DNA of 64,000 nucleotides from assembly GCA_037127255.1 (NCBI GenBank), contig JBANSL010000001.1:33630001-33694000 (forward strand), written 5' to 3'. This document shows, piece after piece, positions 33,528 through 44,922 of this stretch (positions within the stretch are counted from its first letter, which is position 1; every line of letters begins with the position of its first letter). Under the pieces are notes generated by a model. It ran no database searches. It was not told where the DNA came from and saw only the letters and a program-made list of their open reading frames with translations. This DNA is from Persicaria tinctoria (lineage: Eukaryota > Streptophyta > Magnoliopsida > Caryophyllales > Polygonaceae). The position numbers and the translations under genes are program-made.

Positions 33528-34605
33528 ATCATCTCAGTACAAGTGGAACAAAAATATAGAAATGAGGAACTCAATGACATCAACATTGATTCCTAAGCAC
33601 TTGCAAGTATCGACAATAAAATCATGAAATTCGGTATTAATTGCCTTAACACCATATATACAGATTGCAGATTGATTGTAGATTGCAGATACACTTATTT
33701 CTAAGCAACACAGCAGAAAATCATAGTTTTTCAAGTTTCGTTTAAGTATATTTCAAGCAGCACAAATCAGATATTCGCCTTGATTAAGTTGCTAACACTA
33801 TACTCCTTGAGGCTTGGATAAAAACCTATTATGAACCAAGGATAAAACATCAATTCAGAGTCCGGCACTGAGTCCAAAATCTCAGATCCAGGACCAGAGA
33901 AGAAGAAGAGTGTACCTGGAAAATGTGTGAAAATCTACAGTTTGAGTTTGTCTGGTCATAACTTTCATTTAAGGTGGCTTACTTGTGCGGATGATTAGTA
34001 ATTGACACTTGAGTGTCCATAAGGCTTTCAGTTTGACCACTCATTCTCTTATTCTGGTATGGACTAATTTGAGCACAAACAACCAAATTCTATAAAAGCA
34101 ACCCACCTATCATGGACAATCAAATTCTCAGCACGGCTTCTAAAGCACACAAATCTGCTAGTACTTGTGTTTGCCAACGTTGTACAATCTGAAATCACAA
34201 AACTCCTAATTCAATCTTTCAACTTCAATTTATAATCACACCCTAATTCAAAACCCCTAATTGAAAACAACAATAGCAACTCTAATATTCAGATTTTGGA
34301 ACCCCTAATACAAAACTCAAAATTTGAAACCCCTTACAATCAAATTCGAAGAAGATAGCATACTACTTTGAAACCCTTAATTCGAAACTCAAACTCAAAA
34401 ATTTTAAGATAACAAGTCGAATATTCAGATATGTAGTTTTATCTGCAACTCCAATGCTTAGATTCACAAATTTATATTCAAAATCCCCAATTCGAAACCC
34501 TAATTTTCGAAACTTTTCGAAGACACATACCTTCTTTGTGTTGGTCGGCTCTGTCTCCAGCTTCTCCCTCTAGGTTGTAGTAGGCGCCAGCTACGGAGCC
34601 CTCTC
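33528..34605. other. Unassigned sequence between elements C and D, possible gene remnant on the minus strand
   Basis: Belongs to no repeat recognised here. On the minus strand, 33534-33734 is open for 66 codons, and a second open stretch (about 33765-33905) ends TGA at 33768 and begins after a splice-like junction near 33915. A CT-rich exon-like segment ends with AAGAAG|GTATGTG near 34533, right beside the LTR of D. These could be exons of a host gene broken by the D insertion. I do not recognise a domain, so no function is given. Confidence 0.3.
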
Positions 34606-35017
34606 TAATAGAAGAGGCCACTTTGCAAAACAAGAAGGAAGAGGAAACTGTGGTGGTGAACAACACATCAACGACTCCAGATGCCATGTCAGCAATCCAA
34701 ACCATCTCCTTGACAAGCAAGGACAGTCGTTCATACAAGAGTGAGATGGACGGAGGATAGAGAGGGTGTCTATTGTGGGTTGTTATTTCCTGCTCCTTTT
34801 CATTTCTGTATATATTCAGATTGAGAGTAATAAGTGAGGTTAAGACCTCATGTAATGAACTCATATTTTTTTCTCTCTTTTGATCAATAAAGCCATCGCC
34901 ATTGATGGTCCAAAACCTCTCTTCTCTTCTCTGATTTCCCTTTACGATCTTGTGCAATCAGTTTGATCGATTCATATTCAATCCTCCATTTTCATTTCCA
35001 GTTTTACAAATCTGTTA
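34606..35017 (+). repeat. 5' LTR of element D
   Basis: Begins TAATAG (TAACAG in the other copy) and ends CTGTTA. It contains TATATATTCAG (about 34807), the leader with AATAAAGCC (34886) and CT-rich ends. Matches 63639-64000 along its length with scattered changes. Confidence 0.85.
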
Positions 35018-35029
35018 TGGTATCAGAGC
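35018..35029 (+). promoter_or_regulatory. tRNA-iMet primer binding site of element D
   Basis: TGGTATCAGAGC directly adjoins the LTR terminus CTGTTA, as in most plant Ty1/copia elements. The gag ATG follows two bases later, at 35031. Confidence 0.85.
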
Positions 35030-35030
35030 T

Positions 35031-35170
35031 ATGAGCGAATCAAACGAAATTTCGCGCGATGAAAGAGGCGGAGAAGTTCAGGATAAGAATGGCGTCGATC
35101 CGAATAGTGCTTTGTTCCTCCACCATTCGGATCATCTGAATTATGCACTGTCGACAAAGCTCTTGACTAA
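35031..35170 (+). pseudogene. gag of element D, 5' fragment
   Basis: First 46 codons of a copia Gag, with the conserved LFLHHSDHLNYAL opening and STKLLT. The frame is cut by element G inside the ACTGA target and resumes at 46946. The left duplication now reads ACTAA, one base different from the right copy. Confidence 0.8.
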
Positions 35171-37198
35171 TGTTGTGAGCTGAATCTGCCATGTTTTACA
35201 GTAACTTTTATACCGATTTCTGCATACATTTCATTCATTTGGGCTAAGATAGTACAGAACCTATGTAGTTTATGTTTATTTGCCAAATTATGGAATCTAC
35301 ACCAGTTTCTGTTTAAATCGCATAATTCGAGGCGTTTTACAGCAATTCTACAGAAGTTCAAAAAAGCTCGGAAAACAGCTACAGAAGTCCAAGGTCAAAG
35401 AAGCAACGGAACCAGTCGAATCAGTCTGAGAGTCAAGGTTACTCGATCTCGAGTAGACCTTACTCGACCTCGACGAGCATGTCCGAGCTACCTTGGTCAA
35501 GCAAGCCTGATCGAGAGAGCTGAGTCAACCCAACTCCGGAAGTCTACTCGATCTCGACAAGCCCTAGTCGAGATCGACGAAGCCCAGCACCACACCCGGA
35601 GTCGACAAGGAGAGAAGCTGACCGAGAAGCCGAGGACGAGAAGCCGAGCACACCTCTACTCGATCTCGACAAATCCTTGTCGAGATCGACAAGCCCCACA
35701 GCACCAGTCCGAGTCTATGCCGAGTAGAGCCACCCGAGGAGACCTAGTCGATGACCTATCTCTACTCAATGTCGACAAGGAGTGGTCGAGGTCGACGAGC
35801 CCAGGAACCCAAGTCCGAGCATGTCGAGCAGATCTAGCCGACGAGTCCAGTCGACGAACAAATCTGGTCGAGGTCGACGAGCCGTGGTTGATGTCGAGTA
35901 GACTGGATCCCAGAAATGCGTCGACGAGTGCCTGTCCGAGTAGAGTTGGGATTCCTTGGGGCCTAAGGAGGAAGATTCTATCCAAATCCATCAAGTTCTA
36001 TCTATGGAAGACGCGACCTATCAAGACATGAAGACCTACCTAAATTAGATTTATCTTTTCCTTATTGATTTATTTCCTTAAAGCATTTTATTTATCTTTT
36101 AGCAAATTAGATATAATTTTAGATATAGATAGGAGATTCTATCCTTGATTAGCAAGGACTAGAAGCCTATAAATAAGGTCCTAGGGGCTGGTTTATCATT
36201 CATTCCAATTCAGAGACACAATTCAATTTCAGTCAGAGACAAGTAGTTCCAAGGAGAAGTTTTAGGGGTTCGAAGGTTTTAGGGTTTTGGCGTTTAACGA
36301 AAGTTGGATCGCCGGGATTGTAAAGTCTTGGAATATAGTTTAATGCAAGTTGTTTTCTTTCAATTGATGATGTCTGAGTTTACGATGAGGCGTGAGTAGT
36401 CCACCCACTTCTATGGTTGGGGCGAGCCCAACGATAGCCATGCGTGCTTAAGGTAAAGATCCGACCTTTATCATGTTTTGAGCATTTTCCTACTTGTTTA
36501 TGTGTTTATTGCCCATCTAATGGAGATCCATGCTAACAACTTGGATTGTGAACATAAAATCGGTAGAGACAATTAGGGTTTCTTGAAAGAGTTGTCTAAT
36601 TGTTGGAAAAGGCGAAAGCTTAGTCCTTTGATGCGATTCACATGATTATTTGTTCGATTCTACCTTATGCATGCTTAGTTATCGTTGTTGCAAACCCCAA
36701 GCTTGGAAGCCTTTTACATTAAGTTTAAGTCGAACCCCAAGGCATTTGTTCTTTATTTTCATTCCATTTATTTTCTGCCCTCGTCGATCTCGACCAAGCC
36801 TGGTCGATCTCGACTACTGATCCTCGACCCAGAGTCGCTGTAGCTTATTTGTGCAGGAAATCGACAAGCCAACCCGAAGTCGACAAGGACTGTACACGAT
36901 CTCGAGTAGCCCCTCGTCGATATCGAGTAGCCACTGCCGAGTTGCTGTTGCCGTATTCGACTGTACCTAACCCCTGTCAACTAACCCTTAATCGAGGTCG
37001 AGTACCATTGTTGTCGACTTCTGTCCGTGAGATTCCACCGCTGCCTAGGATCCGCTGACACGCTTCCTCGTGGATCGATCCTGACTTCCCGCTGCTACAT
37101 CAGGAGGAGGTCTTGTAATTATTTGCAAGAGACGGAATCTGGTTTGCTGTGATTTATTTATCTTTAAATTTTGCATACTCGATTTCCTCCGTACAACA
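35171..37198 (+). repeat. 5' LTR of element G
   Basis: 2,028 bp. Starts like the B LTR, diverges after about 1.2 kb and ends CCGTACAACA. TATA-like TATAAATAAGG at 36170-36180. Carries the U3 hairpin array at 35443-35910 and TCGA boxes again at 36780-37015. Confidence 0.88.
35443..35910 (+). repeat. Inverted TCGA-box array in the element G LTR
   Basis: Unit starts 35443, 35548, 35660, 35766 and 35878 (105, 112, 106, 112 bp). Stems: 35548-35558 with 35567-35577 (11 bp perfect), and 35660-35672 with 35677-35689 (13 bp perfect, 4-base loop). The arrays in the other two G LTRs (42500-42975 and 45190-45660) are the same with single-base changes. Confidence 0.87.
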
Positions 37199-37201
37199 AA
37201 T

Positions 37202-37219
37202 TGGCGCCGTTGCCGGGGA
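37202..37219 (+). promoter_or_regulatory. tRNA-Asp primer binding site of element G
   Basis: TGGCGCCGTTGCCGGGGA, identical to the site in B, three bases after the 5' LTR. Confidence 0.85.
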
Positions 37220-37281
37220 GGCTATCAATCGCGCCTTAGGTAGTCAGTTCTCACTGTTTCTTTGAGTTACTTTTCAGGTGT

Positions 37282-40200
37282 ATGCGCCGTTCTGGTCAAA
37301 CACCTGAGTTTGACGCCTTAGACGAACCGGAACGCCTATTTCACATCAGAGCTAAACTACAAAGAGCCATGACAGCTGCGGAGACATAGGAACAGCTGAT
37401 CGCTAGGCTTACGAGGGAATTGGCCGCTAAAGATGCTGCTATCGCCGCTGAAAAGGCAGCAAGGGAACAAGCACAGGCTGAGCTTGCCCAATATCCAACC
37501 ACGGCAGAGGACTACATGCACCCAACTCTCGTCGTGCCTGAATCGGCGATTCTAATCCCTGATAACTCTTTTGAAATTCGCACACAATTTCTTATAGAGC
37601 TTAAAAATAATGCCTTTTATGGTAGATTTAATGAGTGTCCTCTTGAACATATTATAAACTTTTCTGACATGTGCCGTACTCTTGCTGAAGGTACAACCCT
37701 GGAATATGTGAAGATGAAATCTTTTCGCTGGTCTCTCGCTGGGCCTGCACTGAAATGGCTGGAAGGGCTGAAAGCAAGATCACTCACAACCTGGGCCCAA
37801 GTAGAGCAAGAGTTTCTGAACAAATTCTTCCCACACGCCAAAACAGCACATCTCCGCCAGAGAATCACCGCCTTCAAACAGAAGCAAGGGGAACCGCTGG
37901 CAAAAGCATGAGAGCGCCAAGGAACTTCTGCGATCTTGCCCTACTCATGGACAGCCACCCTACGTCATTCAGGAGATCTTCTTCAACTCTCTTGATCAAG
38001 TCACTAAGGACAGAATCAACCATTATACTCGCTATAAGTATCTGACAATGCCGCCAAGTGACGCATGGGGTGTGCTAGAAAAGCTCACTAACTACGAAAA
38101 CAAGTATGGGTCTACTGCAACTTATGAAGAGAACCCATGAACCACCTAAGGAGATTAATCCTGATGTTAGGGAGCAGTACTACAGAGACCAGAATAAGAA
38201 GCTCATCAAGTAAGTAAAGTATCTCTCTGTCAACCAGCCTTGTATTGAATGTGGATCGCAAAGGCACACCACTCCTGAGTGCCCACACGCAGAACAAGTT
38301 AGGATGGCAGAGCATTATGAGGAGGCAGCTTACGCAGGGGGTCCCAGTCGCAACATGGGGGACCAAAGGTTTCAGCAACCACAATGGAACCAAGGTGTCC
38401 CTAGGAACCCCCCGCCCTACAGAGCTCCAGGACATCCGGAAAGGGACCAGAAAAAAGGATGATATACAGACAGTCCTGGATGATATACTAGGCAATCTTT
38501 CAACTCCGTCTATACTCAGATGCAAGGTGTCAACTCTAGGCTTGGGGAAATTGATATCTGGCGGAAATCAGTTGATACACAGATTGGTCAGCTAGCAGCA
38601 GGAATCCCCAGACAGTCAGGTTCGCTCCCTGGATCTTCAGAACCAAATCCTAAGGAAAAAAGTGGACACATCGCTGCTATAAAACTCAGAAGCGGCCATC
38701 AATTGCAAGAGCCAGAGGTCGGAAAGCAGCAGAACGACGAGGAATAGCAAGTCGATCTCGACAAAGCAGTGGTCGATCTCGACAAAGGCCTCGTCGATCT
38801 CGAGGAGAACCTGCAAAAATATTCGTCTGCACCACACATCAACTCGACTGAACCCAACCTGGTCGATGTCGACAAAACTGTAGTCGATGTCGAGGAGCCT
38901 CTGGTCGACATAGAGCAGCCTGCAGCACCTCCGACGTCTATTCTCGCTCCGAATCAGAAAAAGAAGCTGCATTTCCCCACAAAATCTCTAAAGGACCCGG
39001 CAGAGAAAAAGTTTCAGCGCTTCATCAAGATGCTTCAAAAACTCAACGTCACCATCCCCTTCACAGAAGCTCTCAATGAAATGCCATCTTATGTCAAGTT
39101 CCTGAAGGAGATTCTGAGGAAAAAATGACCAATGGCTGAAATTACAGAGGAATGCAGTCATCTGGACATATTGGAGAAGAGGCCGGATCCAGGTAAGTTT
39201 GCTATAACTATTGGATTTGGTCCATACAAAATTATTGCCCTATGTGATCTTGGAGCTAGTGTGAGTATAATGCCTTTAACGATTTAGTCCAAGATTAAGA
39301 TAGGTGCCCTGGAGCCTGTGGATGCTAGACTTTACATGGCCAACAACACTGTGGTCATCCCAACATGCATGGTGGATAATGTGCCAGTACAAGTAGGTAA
39401 ATTCTTTGTCCCTGCTGATTTTCTAGTTGTTGATATGCAAGAAGATCCTGCTAGTCCAATTATCTTAGGAAGACCATTCTTGGCGACGGTGGATGCCAAC
39501 ATAAGCGTAAGGAAAGGAGTGCTCACCTTCAACATCAGCGATGAGGTAATTGAGTATTCCTTTAATAAAACTAAAAGGCATACAGGTCCAATGGAAGAGG
39601 TCAAATCTATCTCAGCTGGCTACATCACCTGCGGGGAACCCAAGGTCAGAAATATGACCCCTGAGGAGGAAAAGAGGGACATGGAGGCCCAGGTGGAGGA
39701 TATCATGGCAATCCTCAAGGAGAACACAGAGAATCCAATCGACACGGACCAAGGTAAGTCGTTGTGGGTTAATTATTTTTCGGATGCCTTGATAGGAGCT
39801 AAGTATGGGGTCAAGATCGACCGAACCCTAGTCGATCTCGACCAGACCAAGGAGTCTCCACCAGTACCAGCCTCGTCGAGCAGCCAGACATCAGCAGAAA
39901 TGGAAGCAGAACCCTACTCGATCTTGAGTAGGCTCGTCGAGATCGACCACCAGAGCCCTACGTCGACTCAGCTTTCCTCGACGCTGACGACACCAGAGCC
40001 AGGATCCTCGTCGACATCGACCACCCTTGTCGAGATCGACAAGCCCTCTGCTGACTCGACTCCTGCTTCCTCGACACAGACTCAACCAGACGGAGCATCC
40101 TCGTCGATCTCGACTAAGCTTGTCGAGATCGACCACCACTCGGGGAGCCCAGACCCTGCTTCCTCGACGCTGAGACCACCAGACGGACCAGCCTCGTCGA

Positions 40201-40751
40201 TCTCGACAAGCCTTGTCGAGATCGACCACCACCCGGCGCCACCAGATCCGCCTTCCTCGATGAGTAAGCCACCAGGACCAGAATCCTTGTCGATGTCGAG
40301 TAGTCTACTCGAGGTCGACGAGCCATCTTCTTCATCGACTTCTGAATCTGCGAGCAGACCACCACCAGAAGCAGCAGACTCGTCGAGATCGACTAGCCCT
40401 AGTCGAGATCGACCAAACACAGTGGTCCCCGATTCCGTCTCTGCAAAGGTAAGCCAAGGTATGGATCTTTCTTCTCCTATTTCCATTAAAGATTTATCTA
40501 TACATGGGAGAGGTCTGCCTTGGTATGTGCGATTGTGCAGGATATCCAATGATGAGCCTAAGGAGTATGAAGTTGGAGACAAGCTCTATGTCTCTAAATC
40601 AAAGGATCATTGGTTCCCCAACAAATTCAACAAGAAGCGGATGGGACCTTTCGTGGTGAACAAGATCCATTCTGGAGGATTACAGATGATGGACAAGAAT
40701 GGAGTCTTATTTTAGGCCCAAGCTACATGGGCCCTGCAAATGCCACCTTGA
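37282..40751 (+). pseudogene. gag-protease-tail gene of element G, degraded
   Basis: Same domain order as B: Gag core (37600-37900), zinc knuckle (38240-38285), VDLD linker (38748-38915), protease DLGASVSIMP (about 39247), 31-aa repeats (39918-40413) and GPF tail (about 40635). Breaks visible against B: TAG at 37387, TGA at 37909 followed by a 2-base deletion, a deletion near 38138, TAG at about 38746, TGA at about 39126, TAG at about 39285 and TAG at about 40713. The 3' part (39318-40715) is still open for 465 codons. Gag binds RNA and forms particles and the protease matures them. No reverse transcriptase or integrase core is present. Confidence 0.83.
39918..40413 (+). repeat. 93-bp (31-codon) hairpin repeat, six units, in the element G ORF
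   Basis: TCGA-box pairs start at 39918, 40011, 40104, 40197, 40290 and 40383: five consecutive intervals of exactly 93 bp. The 40104 unit has GTCGATCTCGAC facing its exact complement over 12 bp. The 40197 unit extends to 14 bp around a 3-base loop. The 40383 unit pairs TCGAGATCGA with a direct rather than inverted partner. The encoded peptide is SSxSTxLVEIDHH...PP with variable spacers. Confidence 0.9.
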
Positions 40752-42240
40752 GCATAAATGGAAAGTCGGCCTAGCGACTATAAAATCTAGAGCATGTACA
40801 TAGACTTTTTAGAACTTTTTGAGACTTTGTTGTTTTTTTGGTTTTAATCACTTTTTAGTTTTGCTATTGTGGGTATATGTCTTCTACTTTTCAGGTCAAT
40901 GGATAGAACCAAGTCTTACTCGGCCCAGGAGGTGCTCCAGTCGAAATTTTGAGGCCCTGCACATTTGTCTTGTGAGTTTCTTTCTTTACCCTTGTTTTTA
41001 TATAGTAAGGACACTGTAATGTTTAAGTATGGGGTGGGGGTAGGGCTTACTTCATGCATTTTGATCATATTTGACATTACTTGTGCATTATTTCTTTGAA
41101 TTGCTACATGGCTATTTTGGAATGCATTATTTATTTATGTGCTTATATGCATTATTTATTTATGTGCTTATATGCATGTTTTCCAAATTTGAGAAAAATG
41201 ACCCCCATTTGAATTTTTTGAATAATGTCATGGAAGCTTATATTGAACTCGACGATGCAAAATTAGATTCATTAGAGATATAGCATGAAATTGCCTAGTA
41301 AAGGGAAGTCACAATGAAGTGCATTATTTCATGAAAACCATGAAAGGAGGTAAATTTGAGGTTGCTTTTGACATGTTGCATGATAAGATGATGGAGGACT
41401 TTATATTTCCATATAATGCTCATTGTTTATAATCCTAGCCTTACCTATGCTTATGCATCACAAAAGCCATATTATGCCTTATTTCAATTATTGCTCCACA
41501 TGATCTAAATATTTCCATTCTGTACCTTATCCGGGGATTATGTTGAGAATGATGTTACATTATGGAGATGTTATATGGTTGTTGTGATTGTTATCATTAT
41601 TGGAGTTTGGAAGGAAATTGTTTGAAATATATGGAAAATTTAATGAGTGAAAGAAAATCCAATCACCTCAGGAGGTAAAGGTAGATTGACCCTGCTCTCT
41701 GAGAAAATAGTTTGGAGAGATGGGACACATTGTGAGGAGTCCAAAGCACTAAGTATCCGGGGCCATTCATGACACCCATGTTTGTGACTCGCGAGAAGGC
41801 AGTGCTGAGGTTAGAGAGGTAAAAGCATTATTATTGATAAAAGCATTATGAAAGGTGATGAATCATATGATAAAGAATGTGGTATGAAATTCAATTTGGA
41901 AATACTCCATTTCCCCGGATCATTAGCACCACATTGCCAAAAATTGCCCACCTTTAGCCTTTTACCAATCTATTCCTTCATGAGCTAAATTAAAGTATTC
42001 TTGATTATCAATGCTTTGTAACTTATGAATGTTTTTGCATAACCCTCCTTTTGTGAGTAGATGTTGCTTTTACATATTTGCACATGCATGAATCTGTGAC
42101 ATAAGTACCTTTTCGAGGATGGTAATTGACTGCAGGGTTATATGAGAATGAATCTGATATGTTGAGAGTTTTGAATTCTTCCCCCTGAATGACAATTAAA
42201 AGTATTGCTTGAGGACAAGCAAGCTTAAGTATGGGGTGTT
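40752..42240 (+). other. 3' non-coding region of element G
   Basis: About 1.5 kb collinear with 25154-26642 of B. Purine box TAAGTATGGGGTGGGGG at 41024-41040, polypurine tract at 42226-42237. A short local duplication (ATTTATTTATGTGCTTATATGC) is at about 41127-41175. No gene. Confidence 0.7.
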
Positions 42241-44309
42241 TGTTGTGAGCTGAATCTGCCATGTTTTAGAGTAACTTTTATACCGATTTCTGCATACATT
42301 TCATTCATTTGGGCTAAGATAGTACAAAACCTATGTAGTTTATGTTTATTTGCCAAATTATGGAATCTACACCAGTTTCTGTTTAAATCGCAGAATTCGA
42401 GGCGTTTTACAGCAATTCTATAGAAGGTCAGAAAAGCTCGGAAAACGGCTACAAAAGTCCAAGGTCAAAGAAGCAACGGAACCAGTCGAATCAGTCTGAG
42501 AGTCAAGGTTACTCGATCTCGAGTAGACCTTACTCGACCTCGACGAGCATGTCCGAGCAACCTTGGTCGAGCAAGCCTGATCGAGAGAGCTGAGTCAACC
42601 CAGCTCCGGAAGTCTACTCGATCTCGACAAGCCCTAGTCGAGATCGACGAAGCCCAGCACCACACCCGGAGTCGACAAGGAGAGAAGCTGACCGAGAAGC
42701 CGAGGACGAGAAGCCGAGCACACCTCTACTCGATCTCGACAAAGCCTTGTCGAGATCGACAAGCCCCACAGCACCAGTCCGAGTCCATGCCGAGTAGAGC
42801 CACCCGAGGAGACCTAGTCGATGACCTATCTCTACTCGATGTCGACAAGGAGTGGTCGAGGTCGACGAGCCCAGGAACCCAAGTCCGAGCATGTCGAGCA
42901 GATCTAGCCAACGAGTCCAGTCGACGAACAAATCTGGTCGAGGTCGACCAGCCGTGGTCGATGTCGAGTAGACTGGATCCCATAAACGCGTCGACGAGTG
43001 CCTGTCCGAGTAGAGTTGGGATTCCTTGGGGCCGAAGGAGGAAGATTCTATCCAAATCCATCAAGTTCTATCTATGGAAGACGCGACCTATCAAGACATG
43101 AAGACCTACCTAAATTAGATTTATCTTTTCCTTATTGATTTATTTCCTTAAAGCATTTTATTTATCTTTTAGCAAATTAGATATAATTTTAGATATAGAT
43201 AGGAGATTCTATCCTTGATTAGCAAGGACTAGAAGCCTATAAATAAGGCCCTAGGGGCTGGTTTTTCATTCATTCCAATTCAGAGACACAATTCAATTTC
43301 AGTCAGAGACAAGTAGTTCCAAGGAGAAGTTTTAGGGGTTCGAAGGTTTTAGGGTTTTGGCGTTTAACGAAAGTTGGATCGCCGGGATTGTAAAGTCTTG
43401 GAATATAGTTTAATGCAAGTTGTTTTCTTTCAATTGATGATGTCTGAGTTTACGATGAGGCGTGAGTAGTCCACCCGCTTCTAGGGCTGGGGTGAGCCCG
43501 ACGGTGGCCATGTGAGGAGATGCGGTAAAGGTCAGATCTTGTTATGCAATTAATCTTCTATCCCTATGAGCATGATTCTTTGGCGAGAGTTGGAGGTGAT
43601 CCTTGTTTGTATTATTGAAGCGAAAGTGATCTTAATACAACTTGGATTAATTATGTGAAAAGGGTTAGTAACAATTAGGGTTTATGTGAAAGCCTCTATA
43701 TGCCTATTTGTTAACAACGAAAGTTGTTTGATGGAAAGCATGATCTTTTATGCCTTTATATGTTACTTTGCATGGTTATCATTGTGGTGTTGATACCCTG
43801 GCTTTGGAAGTCTTTTAGCATATTGAATTTATTTCTGTCAAAAATCTGAGTTTGTGTTCGAACATTTGCATTTTAAAGTTTCTGTTTCCAGTCGACATAG
43901 AGTAAGCCTTGTCGATCTCGAGTAAGACATGGTCGATCTCGAGTAGGACTTGTCTTAGTCGAGTTGTGTTTTCTTCCGTCGTCGTCGATTTTCACTTTCT
44001 GTCGATTTACTCTTGTCGATCTCGAGGAGCATCTTGTCGAGATCGACTAGCCCTTTGCCTTTGCTTTTACTTCCTGTTTTGCTTTGTTCTTTGCTTTTGT
44101 TTTTCTGCTTTTGTTTCTGTCCTTTCTGCTGCTTGTCTGTGAGATATGTTGCTACCTAAGAACTGCTGACGTGCTTCCTCGTGGATTCGATCCTGACTAT
44201 TCTCTTACTACAACGGGAGGAAGTCTTGTATTTATTTGCTGAGACAGGGAAGTCAGTCTGAACTTTATTTTATATTTATTTCATACATGACCATCCTTCT
44301 GCAACAACA
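42241..44309 (+). repeat. Middle, chimeric LTR of element G
   Basis: The first 1.2 kb (to about 43470) is of the G type. From about 43475 the sequence is of the B type (GAGCCCGACGGTGGCCATGTGAGG, ending CTTCTGCAACAACA). The switch falls in the conserved leader segment GAGGCGTGAGTAGTCCACCC, where both types are alike. It ends exactly at an LTR terminus but is followed by interior 3' sequence, not a primer site. Confidence 0.85.
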
Positions 44310-44922
44310 AATATGAAAAATTTAATGAGTGAAAGAAAATCCAATCACCTCAGGAGATAAAGGTAGATTGACCCTGCTCTCTGAGATAATAGTTTGGAGA
44401 GATGGGACACATTGTGAGGAGTCTAAAGCACTAAGTATCCGGGGCCATTCATGACACCCATGTTTGCGACTCGCGAGAAGGCAGTGCTGAGGTTAGAGAG
44501 GTAAAAGCATTATTATTGATAAAAGCATTATGAAAGGTGATGAATCATATGATAAAGAATGTGGTATGAAATTCAATTTGGAAATACTCCATTTCCCCGG
44601 ATCATTAGCACCACATTGCCGAAAATTGCCCACCTTTAGCCTTTTACCAATCTATTCCTTCATGAGCTAAATTAAAGTATTCTTGATTATCAATGCTTTG
44701 TCACTTATGAATGTTTTTGCATAACCCTCCTTTTGTGAGTAGATGTTGCTTTTACATATTTGCACATGCATGAATCTGTGACATAAGTACCTTTTCGAGG
44801 ATGGTAATTGACTGCAGGGTTATATGAGAATGAATCTGATATGTTGAGAGTTTTGAATTCTTCCCCCTGAATGACAATTAAAAGTATTGCTTGAGGACAA
44901 GCAAGCGTAAGTATGGGGTGTT
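44310..44922 (+). repeat. Duplicated 3' interior segment of element G
   Basis: 613 bp nearly identical to 41629-42240, including the polypurine tract (44908-44919), placed between the middle and right LTRs. Everything upstream of it in a second interior copy (primer site, gag, protease) is missing. Confidence 0.85.
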
